Source of the DNA: Methylobacterium sp. E-065
GTDB lineage: Bacteria > Pseudomonadota > Alphaproteobacteria > Rhizobiales > Beijerinckiaceae
Assembly: GCF_022829605.1 (NCBI RefSeq)
Contig: NZ_JAKSYD010000068.1
Location: forward strand, 30,105 to 94,104
Direction of reading: 5' to 3'
Length of the DNA: 64,000 nucleotides
How positions within the stretch are numbered: position 1 is the stretch's first letter; each line of letters opens with the position of its first letter. The notes beneath the pieces are model-generated. The model saw nothing but the letters and a program-made list of their open reading frames with translations, was not told the origin of the DNA and did no database searches. The translations under genes were made by a program, and so were the position numbers. Positions 51,864-61,213 of this stretch are shown piece after piece.

Positions 51864-51948
51864 TGGTGCCCAGGAAAGGACTCGAACCTTCACCTCTCGC
51901 GAGACTGGTACCTGAAACCAGCGCGTCTACCAATTCCGCCACCTGGGC
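51864..51948 (-). tRNA. tRNA-Leu (anticodon CAG)
   Basis: 85 nt on the minus strand. The acceptor stem GCCCAGG / CCTGGGC, D-arm GTGGCGGAATTGGTAGACGC, anticodon stem CTGGT-TTCAGGT-ACCAG giving anticodon CAG, a variable arm typical of leucine tRNAs (CTCGCGAGAGGT), T-arm GGTTCGAGTCC and an encoded CCA are all visible. The integrase gene starts beyond its 3' end, so its 3' part is the likely attachment site. Confidence 0.95.
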
Positions 51949-51969
51949 ATGCCGCCGGCTATCGGCCGG

Positions 51970-52000
51970 CGACGGCTCCGTTTAGGCAACCGAGCCGTCG
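51970..52000 (-). terminator. Hairpin after leuC
   Basis: CGACGGCTC pairs with GAGCCGTCG across a 13-base loop (TTTAGG in the middle), directly after the leuC stop on the minus strand and before tRNA-Leu. Position and 9-bp stem fit a terminator. A T-run is not clear. Confidence 0.5.
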
Positions 52001-52015
52001 CCGTCAATCGCGATT

Positions 52016-53428
52016 TCAGCCCCGTGGCCATTCCCGGATGTCGACGAAGCGTCCGGCCACCGCCGCCGCCGCCGCCATTGCGGGCGAGACCAGATGCGTG
52101 CGCCCGCGCGGACCCTGGCGGCCCTCGAAATTGCGGTTCGAGGTCGAGGCGCAGCGCTCGCCCGGCCGCAGTTTGTCCGGGTTCATGCCGAGGCACATGG
52201 AGCAGCCCGGCTCGCGCCAGTCGAAGCCCGCCGCCTTCAGGATCTTGTCGAGACCCTCGGCCTCGGCCTGCGCCTTCACGAGGCCCGAACCCGGCACGAT
52301 CATGGCCGAGACGCCGTCGTGTACCTTCCGGTCGCCGACCACCCGCGCGACCTCGCGCAGATCCTCGATTCGGCCATTGGTGCAGGAGCCGATGAAGATC
52401 CGGTCGAGGGTGATGTCGGTGATCCGGGTACCCGGCGTCAGGCCCATATAGGCCAGCGCCTTCTCCTTGGATTGCCGCTTGTTCTCGTCGGCGATCTCGG
52501 ACGGGTCCGGCACGCGGCCCTGGACCGAGATCACGTCCTCGGGGCTGGTGCCCCAGCTGACGATCGGCGGCAGGTTGGCGGCGTCGAGGCGCACCTCGCG
52601 GTCGAAGAAAGCGCCTTCGTCCGTGACGAGGCTCTCCCAGTGGCGGCACGCCGCTTCGAACGCCGCGCCCTTCGGGGCCTTCGGTCGGTCCTTCACGTAC
52701 GCAAAGGTCGTGGCGTCGGGCGCCACAAGGCCGGCGCGGGCACCGCCCTCGATCGACATGTTGCAGATCGTCATCCGCCCCTCCATCGAGAGGGCGCGGA
52801 TCGCCTCGCCGGCATATTCGATCACGTGGCCGGTGCCGCCCGCGGTGCCGATCTCGCCGATGATCGCCAGGATGATGTCCTTGGCGGTCACGCCCGGCGG
52901 CAGGGTATTGTCGACGGTGACGCGCATGTTCCTGGCCTTGCGCTGCACCAGCGTCTGGGTGGCCAGCACGTGCTCGACCTCCGAGGTGCCGATGCCGTGC
53001 GCCAGCGACCCGAAGGCGCCGTGCGTCGAGGTGTGGGAATCGCCGCACACGATGGTCTGGCCCGGCAGCGTGAAGCCCTGCTCCGGCCCGATGATGTGGA
53101 CGATGCCCTGGCGCCGGTCGAGGGCGTCGTAGAACTCGATGCCGAAGTCGCGCACGTTCTCGGCCAGAGCCTCGAGCTGAGTCCGGCTCTCGGGATCCTC
53201 GATGCCCTGGCTGCGGTCGGACGTCTGGACGTTGTGATCGACCACCGCCAGCGTCTTCTCCGGGTGGCGGACCTTGCGGCCGGCCGTGCGAAGGCCCTCG
53301 AACGCCTGCGGGCTCGTGACTTCGTGAACGAGGTGCCGGTCGATGTAGAGGAGGCTGGAGCCGTCCGGCTGAACATCGACGACGTGGTCGTCCCAGATCT
53401 TATCGTAGAGGGTGCGCGGGCTGGTCAT
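52016..53428 (-). CDS. leuC: 3-isopropylmalate dehydratase large subunit
   Basis: 470 residues, the usual length for LeuC. With LeuD it isomerises 2-isopropylmalate to 3-isopropylmalate in leucine synthesis, using a [4Fe-4S] cluster. The start is the ATG at 53428 ([20 protein letters not shown]). Cluster ligands are seen: Cys in [13 protein letters not shown], and two in [13 protein letters not shown]. Motifs [20 protein letters not shown] and the C-terminal [20 protein letters not shown] are also intact. leuD is not in the window. A tRNA-Leu gene directly downstream is a neat but unproven link to leucine supply. Confidence 0.97.
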   Translation of the reverse strand: MTSPRTLYDKIWDDHVVDVQPDGSSLLYIDRHLVHEVTSPQAFEGLRTAGRKVRHPEKTLAVVDHNVQTSDRSQGIEDPESRTQLEALAENVRDFGIEFYDALDRRQGIVHIIGPEQGFTLPGQTIVCGDSHTSTHGAFGSLAHGIGTSEVEHVLATQTLVQRKARNMRVTVDNTLPPGVTAKDIILAIIGEIGTAGGTGHVIEYAGEAIRALSMEGRMTICNMSIEGGARAGLVAPDATTFAYVKDRPKAPKGAAFEAACRHWESLVTDEGAFFDREVRLDAANLPPIVSWGTSPEDVISVQGRVPDPSEIADENKRQSKEKALAYMGLTPGTRITDITLDRIFIGSCTNGRIEDLREVARVVGDRKVHDGVSAMIVPGSGLVKAQAEAEGLDKILKAAGFDWREPGCSMCLGMNPDKLRPGERCASTSNRNFEGRQGPRGRTHLVSPAMAAAAAVAGRFVDIREWPRG

Positions 53429-53668
53429 CGGTATTCGTCTTCGACGTTGGGGCGGTGCAGAATTCTCGCGATGGTGCGGCTTCCTTAGTAGGCATCGCGG
53501 TGGGTTTGCGAAAGAGGCGAGCCCCGCCCCTGTCATATGGCCGCCCGGCGCCGGCGGGCGGATGTCACGGGCCGCGCCGGATCCCGCTGGCTTTGCACCC
53601 CGTCGAGGCCCTATGCCGGGATGGGGGAGCCGGCCGTGCCGCCGAACGGTCGAAGGTGGGAGTGTGCG

Positions 53669-54634
53669 ATGCCTGATGCGCCGGCCGAGATCCTGTTCCT
53701 GCGGAAGATGCACCCGCTGGTGGAGGCGGCCTTCGAAGGGCGGCACATCGTCCATCGGCTCGCCGGTGCCGCGGATCCCGACGCCCTGCTCGCCGAGGTC
53801 GGATCGAGGATCCGAGCCTTGGTCGTCGGCGGCGGGGCCGATGCCGCCTTGATGGACCGGCTGCCGAAGCTCGAACTCATCGCCAATTTCGGTGTCGGGT
53901 ACGACGCGGTCGATGCCGTGGCGGCGCAGCAGCGTGGCGTGGTCGTCACCAACACGCCCGACGTGCTCACCGACGAGGTGGCCGACCTCGCGATCGGGCT
54001 CACCCTCGCCACCCTGCGGCGGCTTCCGCAGGCCGACCGCTACCTGCGCGCCGGCCACTGGCCCAAGGCCCCCTTCCCGCTCACCGCCTCGCTGCGCGGG
54101 CGGCGCGTCGGCATCCTCGGGCTCGGACGGATCGGGCGGGCGATCGCCCGGCGGCTGGAGAGTTTCGGCGTCGCGATCGACTATCACGGCCGGCGCCGGC
54201 AGGCGGACGTGCCCTACACCTATCACGACAGCCTGATCGGGATGGCCAAGGCGGTCCACATCCTGATCGTGGTCGCCCCCGGCGGCCCCGAGACCCGCGG
54301 CCTGATCGATGCTGCCGTGCTGGAGGCGCTGGGGCCGGAAGGCATCCTGATCAACGTGGCGCGGGGCACCCTGGTCGACGAGGCGGCGCTCACCGCTGCC
54401 CTCAAGGCCGGCACGATCCTGGGGGCCGGCCTCGACGTGTTCGAGAACGAGCCGCACGTGCCGGAGGATCTCGCCGCCCTCGACAACACGGTGCTCCTGC
54501 CACATGTCGGCTCGGCCTCCGAGCACACCCGCGCGGCGATGGCCCAGCTCGTCGTCGACAACGTCGTCTCGTGGTTCGAGGGGCGGGGACCACTGACGCC
54601 CGTCGCCGAGACGCCGTGGAGACCGAAATCGTGA
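53669..54634 (+). CDS. D-2-hydroxyacid dehydrogenase (NAD(P)-dependent)
   Basis: 321 residues from the ATG at 53669 with GGGAG 7 bases upstream. The NAD-binding motif [16 protein letters not shown] lies near residue 150. The catalytic Arg ([13 protein letters not shown]), Glu ([10 protein letters not shown]) and His (LLPHVGSAS) are in place, as in glyoxylate/hydroxypyruvate reductases of the D-isomer family. Substrate is probably hydroxypyruvate, glyoxylate or another 2-ketoacid. Its stop overlaps the next start (GTGA). Confidence 0.9.
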   Translation: MPDAPAEILFLRKMHPLVEAAFEGRHIVHRLAGAADPDALLAEVGSRIRALVVGGGADAALMDRLPKLELIANFGVGYDAVDAVAAQQRGVVVTNTPDVLTDEVADLAIGLTLATLRRLPQADRYLRAGHWPKAPFPLTASLRGRRVGILGLGRIGRAIARRLESFGVAIDYHGRRRQADVPYTYHDSLIGMAKAVHILIVVAPGGPETRGLIDAAVLEALGPEGILINVARGTLVDEAALTAALKAGTILGAGLDVFENEPHVPEDLAALDNTVLLPHVGSASEHTRAAMAQLVVDNVVSWFEGRGPLTPVAETPWRPKS

Positions 54635-55491
54635 AGCCGGCCTCGGCTGCCCTGCTCGCCGCCCTCACCCTGTCGCCGTGGCCCGCCGCGGCGCAGGATG
54701 CCCCGGATGCGCCGCCCGAGGCGGCACCTGTGGAGACGCCTGCCGCGCCGCCCGCCCTGCCGACTCTCCCTGAGAGGCTCGGCGAGGCTCCGGGCACCTG
54801 GGATCTGTCGCGTGATGGGACCAACCGGCGCTGCGTGATGACGCTGGCCCTCGACAGCGGCGACGCTGGCCGGCGCCTGCGCTTCCCCGCGGGTTGCCGG
54901 CGGGCCCTGCCGATCATGAACGGGATCGCCGGATGGCTGTTCGTCAATGACGGCGTGAGCTTGGTCGACAAGAACGTCCGCCCGATCCTCGAATTCGTCC
55001 GGCGCTCCGACAAGCGCAGCCTCGTCGCCAAGCTGGAGAACGGCGAGCACTACAGTCTTGTGCCGCTCGACACTGTGGGCATGCGTCCGGCCGCCGCGGC
55101 AGCCGCGGAGGCAGAGCCGACCGCCGCGACGTCCCCCGCCCCCTCCCCGCTTCAGGCGGCAGCGCCCCTTCAGGCCGAGCTGCAGCCCTCGGCGACCGCC
55201 ACGGCCGTGGCGCCCGGCCCGGCGCCGGGGCTCTACACCCTCGACCGGTTCCAGGAGCGCGATACCTGCCGGCTCACGCTCGATGCGGCGGGCGGCGGCG
55301 TCCACGTCGTTCCCGGTTGCCACGATGGCGGCCTGGAAGTGTTCGATCCGGTCCGTTGGCGCTACGCCAACGGCCGGATGACCCTCACGGCCAAGCGCGG
55401 CCACAGCATCGACCTCGTGCCGAGCGGTGATGGCCGCTGGCGGCGCGATCCGGAGGTCGGCACGACCTTCGTGCTGCGCCGCGTGGAGTAG
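54631..55491 (+). CDS. Exported protein with two AprI/Inh-like inhibitor domains
   Basis: 286 residues from GTG at 54631 (or 54616), overlapping the dehydrogenase stop. A signal peptide ([21 protein letters not shown]) precedes a domain with the AprI/Inh layout: [20 protein letters not shown], then [45 protein letters not shown]. After an Ala/Pro linker a second such domain follows ([20 protein letters not shown] onward, then [19 protein letters not shown]). Each has one Cys pair. The family includes periplasmic inhibitors of metalloproteases. Only inhibition of an unidentified protease can be inferred. Confidence 0.8.
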   Translation: MKPASAALLAALTLSPWPAAAQDAPDAPPEAAPVETPAAPPALPTLPERLGEAPGTWDLSRDGTNRRCVMTLALDSGDAGRRLRFPAGCRRALPIMNGIAGWLFVNDGVSLVDKNVRPILEFVRRSDKRSLVAKLENGEHYSLVPLDTVGMRPAAAAAAEAEPTAATSPAPSPLQAAAPLQAELQPSATATAVAPGPAPGLYTLDRFQERDTCRLTLDAAGGGVHVVPGCHDGGLEVFDPVRWRYANGRMTLTAKRGHSIDLVPSGDGRWRRDPEVGTTFVLRRVE

Positions 55492-55494
55492 CCG

Positions 55495-56112
55495 CTAAAG
55501 CGACGAATTCCGGCCGTCCTGAACCGGCAGCATCCGCTCCAGAAGGCCGTCGCGACGGATGATCAGGTGCCACGCGGTGCCGGCGATGTGCAGGAGCACC
55601 AAGGCGTAGACGAACCACTGCCCGACGAGGTGGATCGATTCGGCGATTCGTTGGGGTCCCTCGTCCTTGGTCAGGCCCGGAATCGTGAACAGCCAAAAGT
55701 ACGGCGTGTCGCGGCCCGAGAAGGCGCTCAGCAGGTACCCGCTGATCGGCATGATCAGGAAGATCGCGTAGAGCAGAAAGTGGTTAACCCGCCCGATCAG
55801 CGTCAGGAGCCGCGGCGCCTGGGGATCCGGCGGGGCGGGCCGGACCATGCGCCAGACGATCCGCAGGACCACGATCGCCAGGATCGTCAGGCCAACCGAC
55901 TTGTGCAGGACGAACATGCTGCCCTTGGCGGGCGCGGGCGGCAGGCTGATCGCCACCCAGGCCAGCGGCAGGACGGCCAGGAACAGGCCGGCCGTCAGCC
56001 AGTGCAGGGCCTGCGCGACCGGGTTGTAGCGCGGCATCCCGGTGGCCGTGACGTAAGTCGCGGGCAGCGCGGTCGGCGCGGCCTTACCAACCGAGATCGG
56101 AGAACCTGACAT
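55495..56112 (-). CDS. Cytochrome b561
   Basis: 205 residues. Four membrane spans carry the heme-ligating His residues: AQALHWLTAGLFLA, FVLHKSVGLTILA, ESIHLVGQWFVYAL and LLHIAGTAWHLI. This is the di-heme cytochrome b561 (YceJ/CybB type), which passes electrons across the inner membrane, often to or from superoxide or quinol. The gene is convergent with the inhibitor-like gene (3 bases apart). Confidence 0.9.
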   Translation of the reverse strand: MSGSPISVGKAAPTALPATYVTATGMPRYNPVAQALHWLTAGLFLAVLPLAWVAISLPPAPAKGSMFVLHKSVGLTILAIVVLRIVWRMVRPAPPDPQAPRLLTLIGRVNHFLLYAIFLIMPISGYLLSAFSGRDTPYFWLFTIPGLTKDEGPQRIAESIHLVGQWFVYALVLLHIAGTAWHLIIRRDGLLERMLPVQDGRNSSL

Positions 56113-56268
56113 GATCCCTCGCGCATGAGCGTGGCTCGTCTCAGCACCTAGGGCCGGCTGCGACCCCGGGGAGTGCGTGATCGCATCGCTTTCGCGTGTG
56201 GTTTCGAGGCGTCGATTGGACGAGGGTGCGAGTCGGATGTCTGGCGCATCGCCCCTATACGAATAACC

Positions 56269-56859
56269 TCAGCGCGCGTTCAGAACGGCCACATCCACCG
56301 GCCGCGCCACGTCGATCAGTGCCGCGAGTTCCGCCGCCGCCGATCCGATCCGGGCCGCGACCGTCCGGTCCAGGATCTGGCCGTCGACGATATCGTCGGA
56401 GCCGGCATAGACCGAGGTCGGCGCCACGTGCGCGGCGAAGAAGCCGAACAGGGGCCGCAGGCTGTGCTCGACCACCAGGGCATGGCGCAGGCCGCCCCCC
56501 GTGGCGGTGATCGCCACCGGCATTCCCGCCATCCGGGCCGGATCCACGAAGTCGAACACGTGCTTGAACAACCCGGCGTAACCGCCTTGATAGACGGGCG
56601 TTCCGACGATCAGCGCATCTGCACCCTCGATCGCCTCGATCAGTTGCGCGGCCGAGGCCGACAATTCGTCGCGCTGCGTCGCGCCGAGGCCCGGGCCGGC
56701 ATCGATCAGGTCGTAGACCGTCAGGTCGATCCGGCGCAGGCGGCCGAGTTCGGCCCCGAGCGCCTCGACCAGGACGCGGGTCCGGGACGGGCGCTTGGCG
56801 CTTCCCGAGAAGGCGACGACGCGGGCGGAATGCGGCATGGCGCTCGACTGCATATTCAT
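56269..56859 (-). CDS. NADPH-dependent FMN reductase (MsuE/SsuE type)
   Basis: 196 residues from the ATG at 56859, which has GGAAGG 7 bases upstream. The flavodoxin-like fold shows VVAFSGSAKRPSRTRVLVEA (flavin phosphate loop), YDLIDAGPGLG, and IVGTPVYQGGYAGLFKHVFD with TATGGGLRHALVVEHSLRPL. It matches SsuE/MsuE, which supply reduced FMN to sulfonate monooxygenases. No monooxygenase gene is adjacent, so its partner is elsewhere. A spare flavin source for desulfonation is the usual role. Confidence 0.88.
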   Translation of the reverse strand: MNMQSSAMPHSARVVAFSGSAKRPSRTRVLVEALGAELGRLRRIDLTVYDLIDAGPGLGATQRDELSASAAQLIEAIEGADALIVGTPVYQGGYAGLFKHVFDFVDPARMAGMPVAITATGGGLRHALVVEHSLRPLFGFFAAHVAPTSVYAGSDDIVDGQILDRTVAARIGSAAAELAALIDVARPVDVAVLNAR

Positions 56860-57034
56860 CGGATAACCTTCCGCGGCGGGACGCCCGGGTTCGGGACGTC
56901 GAACGATCTGGCGCCTGCCCGACACGCCGCGTGGGCCAAGGCGAGGGTAGCGCATTTCGGTCCCGGAAGAACCCTCGGCGCGTCGGCGCGCCGCGATTGG
57001 GTGAATCGATCGGGACGTTTGCCGATGGCAATCC

Positions 57035-57694
57035 TCATGGACGCAACCGCCAGACGTGGCTGCGCTTGATCTCGGTGTCTTCCAGGGATCGCGAGACGGG
57101 AACCGCATAGGTCGCGAGACACTCGAGGCGGTCGCGCGGCAGGTAGGTGCGGCCCGGATCGCCGATCAGGACCTGAACCCCGCGCGCCTGCAAGCCATAG
57201 AGCCACGCCGTCACCGCCGCGGCGAGGTCGCGCTCGTAGAAGACGTCGGCTGCCAGAACGAGATCGACCTCGGGTTCCGTCCCCAGGAGGTTGTCGGAGA
57301 CCGGCTCGATCCGGCCCGCCACGTCGTTGGCGGCGGCATTCAGGCGGATCGCCGCCATGGCGAACGGGTCGAGGTCGCTGGCGGTGACGTGCCGGGCGCC
57401 GGCCTGCGCCGCGGCGATCGCCACGAGGCCGGAGCCCGACGCGAAGTCGATGATGCGGGCGCCGGTTACGCGGTCCGGATTGTCGAGGATGTAGCGGGCC
57501 AGCGCCTGACCGCCCGCCCAAGCGAAGGCCCAGAAGGGCGGCGGCAGGCCGATCGCCTCCAACTCTTCCTCGGTCTTCTCCCACAGGGCGGTCGCCTCGT
57601 CGGCGACATGGAGCCGGATCTCGGGGGCGTGGGGCACCGGCAGCAGGCGGGTGTTGGCCCGGATGAAGCCGGCGGGATCGTCGGGCGGGCGCAT
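57035..57694 (-). CDS. SAM-dependent methyltransferase
   Basis: 219 residues from the ATG at 57694. The SAM motif I DFASGSGLVAIAAAQAGA lies near residue 90, with the acidic residue in TASDLDPFAM and motif IV in VDLVLAADVFYERDL. This plan matches ETFB-lysine/nicotinamide-type protein methyltransferases (PrmA-like). It begins 2 bases after the glycosyltransferase stop, so the two share a transcript. The target is unknown. Confidence 0.85.
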   Translation of the reverse strand: MRPPDDPAGFIRANTRLLPVPHAPEIRLHVADEATALWEKTEEELEAIGLPPPFWAFAWAGGQALARYILDNPDRVTGARIIDFASGSGLVAIAAAQAGARHVTASDLDPFAMAAIRLNAAANDVAGRIEPVSDNLLGTEPEVDLVLAADVFYERDLAAAVTAWLYGLQARGVQVLIGDPGRTYLPRDRLECLATYAVPVSRSLEDTEIKRSHVWRLRP

Positions 57695-57696
57695 CC

Positions 57697-58857
57697 TCAA
57701 CCCTCCAGCAGGTCGCGCCACAGGGCGCAGACGGCCTCGGTCACCGCGGCCTCGGTGAAGCCGCCCGCCTCGATCCGCGCCCGCGCCGCATCGCCGAGAC
57801 TCGCCACGAGGGTGGGGTCGCGGCTCAGCCGAACCAAGGCCCGTGCCAGTGCCGGCGCGTCGTCCGGCGGGACCAGCAGTCCCTCGACGCCGTCGCGCAC
57901 GAGGCTGCGGCAGCCTGGGACATCCGAGGCGACCAGCGCCCGGCCGCAGGCGGCAGCCTCCAGCAACGTGCGCGGCAGGCCCTCCCCGCCCCGGGACGGC
58001 AGGCAGGCGACGTGGTGGGACGCCCATGCGGCGGGCACATCGGCGGTGGGCCCGTGCCATGCGACGCCGTCGCGGCTCCAGTCCCGCAGCGTCGCCTCGG
58101 CGATCGCGCGCCGGTTCGACGGATCCGGCGCGCCGTAGAGATCGAGCTCGATGAGGGCGCCCTGGGCCCGGGCGAGGCGGACGGCTTCCACCGCGACGTC
58201 GACACCCTTCGACCACAGCATGCGCGCGACCAGGGCGACGCGCAGGGGCGGCATCGGCGGCAAAGGGTGCGGCCGGTAGGCGGCGGGGTCGACTCCGGCG
58301 CCGCCGATGACGGTGACCGCCTGATCCAGCGGGTCGAGGCCCAGCGCCCGGGCGTCGTCCGGGTTCTCGAACAGGAAGCGGGTGCGCGAAGAGGCGAGCG
58401 GGCCGCGGATCAAGCCCCGGAGAGCGAGCCGCGCCGCGTAGCCCAGCCGGTCGCTGCGGGCGCCCATAAGTCCGAGGCCGGTCAGCGCGTAGACCCGCGC
58501 CGGGATGCCGGCCATCGCGGCGGCGGAGCCGCCGACCAGGATCCCGCGCAGCGCGATGCAGTGGACGATGTCGACCTGGAGCGCCTTCAGGATCCCGGCG
58601 AGCTGCCCGGCCGCGTAGCCGGCGGCCATGGGATTGAGGCTCGAACGCTCCGCCTCCAGGGGCACGACCCTGGCGCCGGTCGCCTCGATGGCGGCGCGGT
58701 GGGCGCGCACCCGTGTGACCACGGTGACCGACAGGCCCATCGCGATGGCGGCCCGCGCCATCGGCAGGAAGTGCGAGGCGAAGAACCAGTCCTCCGTCAC
58801 CACGAAGGCGATGCGGCGCATCGGTGCGGGCAAGTTTTCGGGGGCGGCAGGCGTCAT
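57697..58857 (-). CDS. Glycosyltransferase family 4
   Basis: 386 residues. The GT-B fold is clear: an N-terminal half with RIAFVVTEDWFFASHFLPMA, and a C-terminal nucleotide-sugar site EGLPRTLLEAAACGRALVAS and DVPGCRSLV. The sequence GGAGVDPAAYRPHPLPPMPP is the usual hinge loop. It transfers a sugar from a nucleotide donor, probably in lipopolysaccharide or exopolysaccharide assembly. Cotranscribed with the methyltransferase gene after it. Confidence 0.87.
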   Translation of the reverse strand: MTPAAPENLPAPMRRIAFVVTEDWFFASHFLPMARAAIAMGLSVTVVTRVRAHRAAIEATGARVVPLEAERSSLNPMAAGYAAGQLAGILKALQVDIVHCIALRGILVGGSAAAMAGIPARVYALTGLGLMGARSDRLGYAARLALRGLIRGPLASSRTRFLFENPDDARALGLDPLDQAVTVIGGAGVDPAAYRPHPLPPMPPLRVALVARMLWSKGVDVAVEAVRLARAQGALIELDLYGAPDPSNRRAIAEATLRDWSRDGVAWHGPTADVPAAWASHHVACLPSRGGEGLPRTLLEAAACGRALVASDVPGCRSLVRDGVEGLLVPPDDAPALARALVRLSRDPTLVASLGDAARARIEAGGFTEAAVTEAVCALWRDLLEG

Positions 58858-58962
58858 CGCAGCCCTCTAGCACGCCGCGGCGGATCGGCCTGCGGCGGAT
58901 GCGCAGGCCAGGAACAGGGCTCGCGCACCGCCGGTTGACCGAAGCCTTCTAGCCGGCGGCGT

Positions 58963-60276
58963 ATGCGGGAGGAACGGGTGATGGCGGCGGTCGAAACGGT
59001 CGAAGGTGGCGGGACCCTGCGCGAAGCGGCGGAGGAGGCCGGGCTGGCCTACGTCGATGACGGCCGGCCGGGTCTGACCCGCAAGCGCAGCGGCACCGGC
59101 TTCCGCTATCTCGACGCGCGGGGCGCCCCGGTGCGCGACAAGGCGGTGCTGACCCGCATCAAGTCGCTCGCCATCCCCCCGGCCTACACGGACGTCTGGA
59201 TCTGCCCCCGCCGCAACGGCCACATCCAGGCGACCGGCCGGGACGCCAAGGGGCGCAAGCAGTACCGCTACCATCCGGATTTCCGGCAGGCGCGCGAAGC
59301 CAACAAGTTCGCACGGATCATGGCCTTCGCGGATGCCCTGCCGCGTATCCGCCAGCGGGTCGATGCCGACATGAAGCGGCTGGGGCTCCCGCGCGAGAAG
59401 GTGCTCGGCACGGTCGTCCACCTGCTGGAGACGACCCTGATCCGTGTCGGCAACGACGATTACGCGCGCACCAACAAGAGCTACGGGCTCACCACCCTGC
59501 GCGACCCGCATGTCCGCATCGAAGGATCCGCCCTGTCGTTCCGCTTCAAGGGCAAGAGCGGCAAGACCTGGGACGTGTCCTTGAAGGACCGCCGCGTCGC
59601 CCGGATCGTGAAGGCCTGCCAGGACCTGCCCGGGCAGGAGCTGTTCCAGTACATCGACGCGGACGGCACGCAGCGCGACGTCACCTCTTCGGACGTGAAC
59701 GCGTATCTGCGCGAGATCACGGGCGAGGATTTCACCGCCAAGGATTTCCGCACCTGGGCCGGCACGGTGCTGGCCGCCCTTGCGCTCCGCGCCTTCGAGA
59801 GCTTCGACAGCGACGCGGCCGCCAAGCGTAATGTCCGGGCCGCGATCGAGAGCGTGGCGGGGCGGCTGGGCAACACGCCGACCATCTGCCGCAAGTGCTA
59901 CATCCATCCGCAAGTCCTCGACTGCTACATGGAAGGGGGCCTGCTCGAGCACGTGAAGGATGTCGTCGAGTCCGAGCTGAGCGAGGATCTCTCCAGCCTC
60001 CGATCGGAGGAAGCTGCCGTCCTCGCGCTGCTCCAGGCCCGGCTCTCCGCGAGCGATGGCAAGGCGGGGGGCGGCAAGCCGGTCAGGCCGGCCGCCAAGC
60101 GGGGTTCTCAGGGACGGAAGGCGCGGCCCAAGGCTACGGCCTCCAAGGTTTCAGCCACCAAGGCTTCAGCCACCAAGGCTTCAGCCATCAAGGCTGCGGC
60201 CGCCAAGGCGGAACTCCCGTCGCCGGCCGGAGCCGACGCACGCGTCGGTGCCGAGGCGCGGGTCGGTGCCGCCTGA
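58963..60276 (+). CDS. DNA topoisomerase IB with extended repetitive tail
   Basis: 437 residues. The catalytic core includes RSGTGFRYLDARGAPVRDKA, SLAIPPAYTDVWICP and the strand-passing region with Arg in VIRVGNDDYART and in KDFRTWAGTVLAA; HPQVLDCYMEG supplies the Tyr nucleophile. It relaxes DNA supercoils. The last 90 residues are low-complexity Ala/Lys with three SATKA-like units, a basic tail that may bind DNA nonspecifically. The start is one of two close ATGs (58963 or 58981). The tail is longer than usual for the family. Confidence 0.9.
   Translation: MREERVMAAVETVEGGGTLREAAEEAGLAYVDDGRPGLTRKRSGTGFRYLDARGAPVRDKAVLTRIKSLAIPPAYTDVWICPRRNGHIQATGRDAKGRKQYRYHPDFRQAREANKFARIMAFADALPRIRQRVDADMKRLGLPREKVLGTVVHLLETTLIRVGNDDYARTNKSYGLTTLRDPHVRIEGSALSFRFKGKSGKTWDVSLKDRRVARIVKACQDLPGQELFQYIDADGTQRDVTSSDVNAYLREITGEDFTAKDFRTWAGTVLAALALRAFESFDSDAAAKRNVRAAIESVAGRLGNTPTICRKCYIHPQVLDCYMEGGLLEHVKDVVESELSEDLSSLRSEEAAVLALLQARLSASDGKAGGGKPVRPAAKRGSQGRKARPKATASKVSATKASATKASAIKAAAAKAELPSPAGADARVGAEARVGAA
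60151..60195 (+). repeat. Three tandem 15-bp units in topoisomerase tail
   Basis: Two perfect copies of TCAGCCACCAAGGCT (60151, 60166) and one with a single change (60181). Each encodes SATKA or SAIKA. The unit is a multiple of three, so copy-number change alters tail length without breaking the frame. Confidence 0.85.
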
Positions 60277-60311
60277 GTCGGCGACACCCTGCGCGGTCTC
60301 ACGGTTTCCGA

Positions 60312-60998
60312 TCAGTGCCGGGACTGGATGGTGTTGCTGGGCGACCGCCGGTCGGCGTTGCGTCGGACCTGATCGGCCGTGTCCACGACCGGGGCCAGCC
60401 CGAGCTGGCGTGCCAGGGAAACGAGGTCCTTCAGGCGTCCGGTCTGGGTCTTGCGCCGCAGGTTGAGCCGGTGCGTCTCGACCGTGCGGACGCTGAGCGC
60501 AAGGCGCCGGGCCACTTCCTTGTTGCTGAAACCCGAGCTGAGGAAGCGCAGCACCTCCGCCTCGCGCGGCGTCAGCCCAAGGCTGTCGGCCGGCTCGTTG
60601 GACAGCGCCAGGGGCTGCTCCGGCGGAACCAGACAATCCGAGCCCTCTGCGAGGGCGAGGAGCGCCGCCGCGAGTTCGCGCGGGGCCTTCGAGCGCGCCA
60701 CGAAGGCGTCGGCGCCTGCGGTCAGCAGGGCGCGGAGATCGTCGGCCGTCAGTGCACCGAACACCACCAGGGTGCGCAGGCGCGGCTGCCGCTCCTTGAG
60801 ATCGACGATGCGCGCGATCCCGTCGGCGAGCCGGATCTCGTCGAGGAAGACCAGGGCGACCGCGTGCTCGGTATTGGTGAACTCCAGATCGGCCTCGCCG
60901 ATCGTATGGAATTCCGGCATGTGTTCCAGGGTGGCGCGGACAGTCGCGCTCAGGTCCTGCGGCTCATCCAGGATCAGGACGCCAACGGCGGTACTCAT
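60312..60998 (-). CDS. LuxR-type response regulator
   Basis: 228 residues from the ATG at 60998; GTG at 61013 is an alternative. The receiver-like domain has a plausible phosphoacceptor Asp in ALVFLDEIRLADGI and a Lys in VARSKAP. The C-terminal LuxR helix-turn-helix is full (LTPREAEVLRFLSSGFSNKE, VARRLALSVRTVETHRLNLR). No histidine kinase is adjacent. It probably regulates a small target set and may be an orphan of a two-component system. Confidence 0.82.
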   Translation of the reverse strand: MSTAVGVLILDEPQDLSATVRATLEHMPEFHTIGEADLEFTNTEHAVALVFLDEIRLADGIARIVDLKERQPRLRTLVVFGALTADDLRALLTAGADAFVARSKAPRELAAALLALAEGSDCLVPPEQPLALSNEPADSLGLTPREAEVLRFLSSGFSNKEVARRLALSVRTVETHRLNLRRKTQTGRLKDLVSLARQLGLAPVVDTADQVRRNADRRSPSNTIQSRH

Positions 60999-61213
60999 TG
61001 CCTCGCACTCCACTCTCCCGGCTCGATACAGACGTCCGGGATCGGAGGCTAAGTTCCAAGAACTGTTCCACCACGAATTCAGAAATATTAAGCTTTATAT
61101 CGGCATATATGCCGCCAAATCAGGTGATTTTAATCAGGCCGCGTCCCGTTCTGGGATCGGGCTGCGGTATGCTTAATTGCAGCGTTCCGATTTGGGGCAG
61201 CGCCGCTGGCTCA

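Noticed and set aside
53429..54526. Extension of leuC to an 836-residue protein
   Set aside because: The upstream part is the shadow of the dehydrogenase gene; standard LeuC length and start are at 53428.
57035..58873. 612-residue minus-strand frame spanning methyltransferase and glycosyltransferase
   Set aside because: The 5' two-thirds are a wrong-frame reading of the glycosyltransferase; the methyltransferase starts at 57694.
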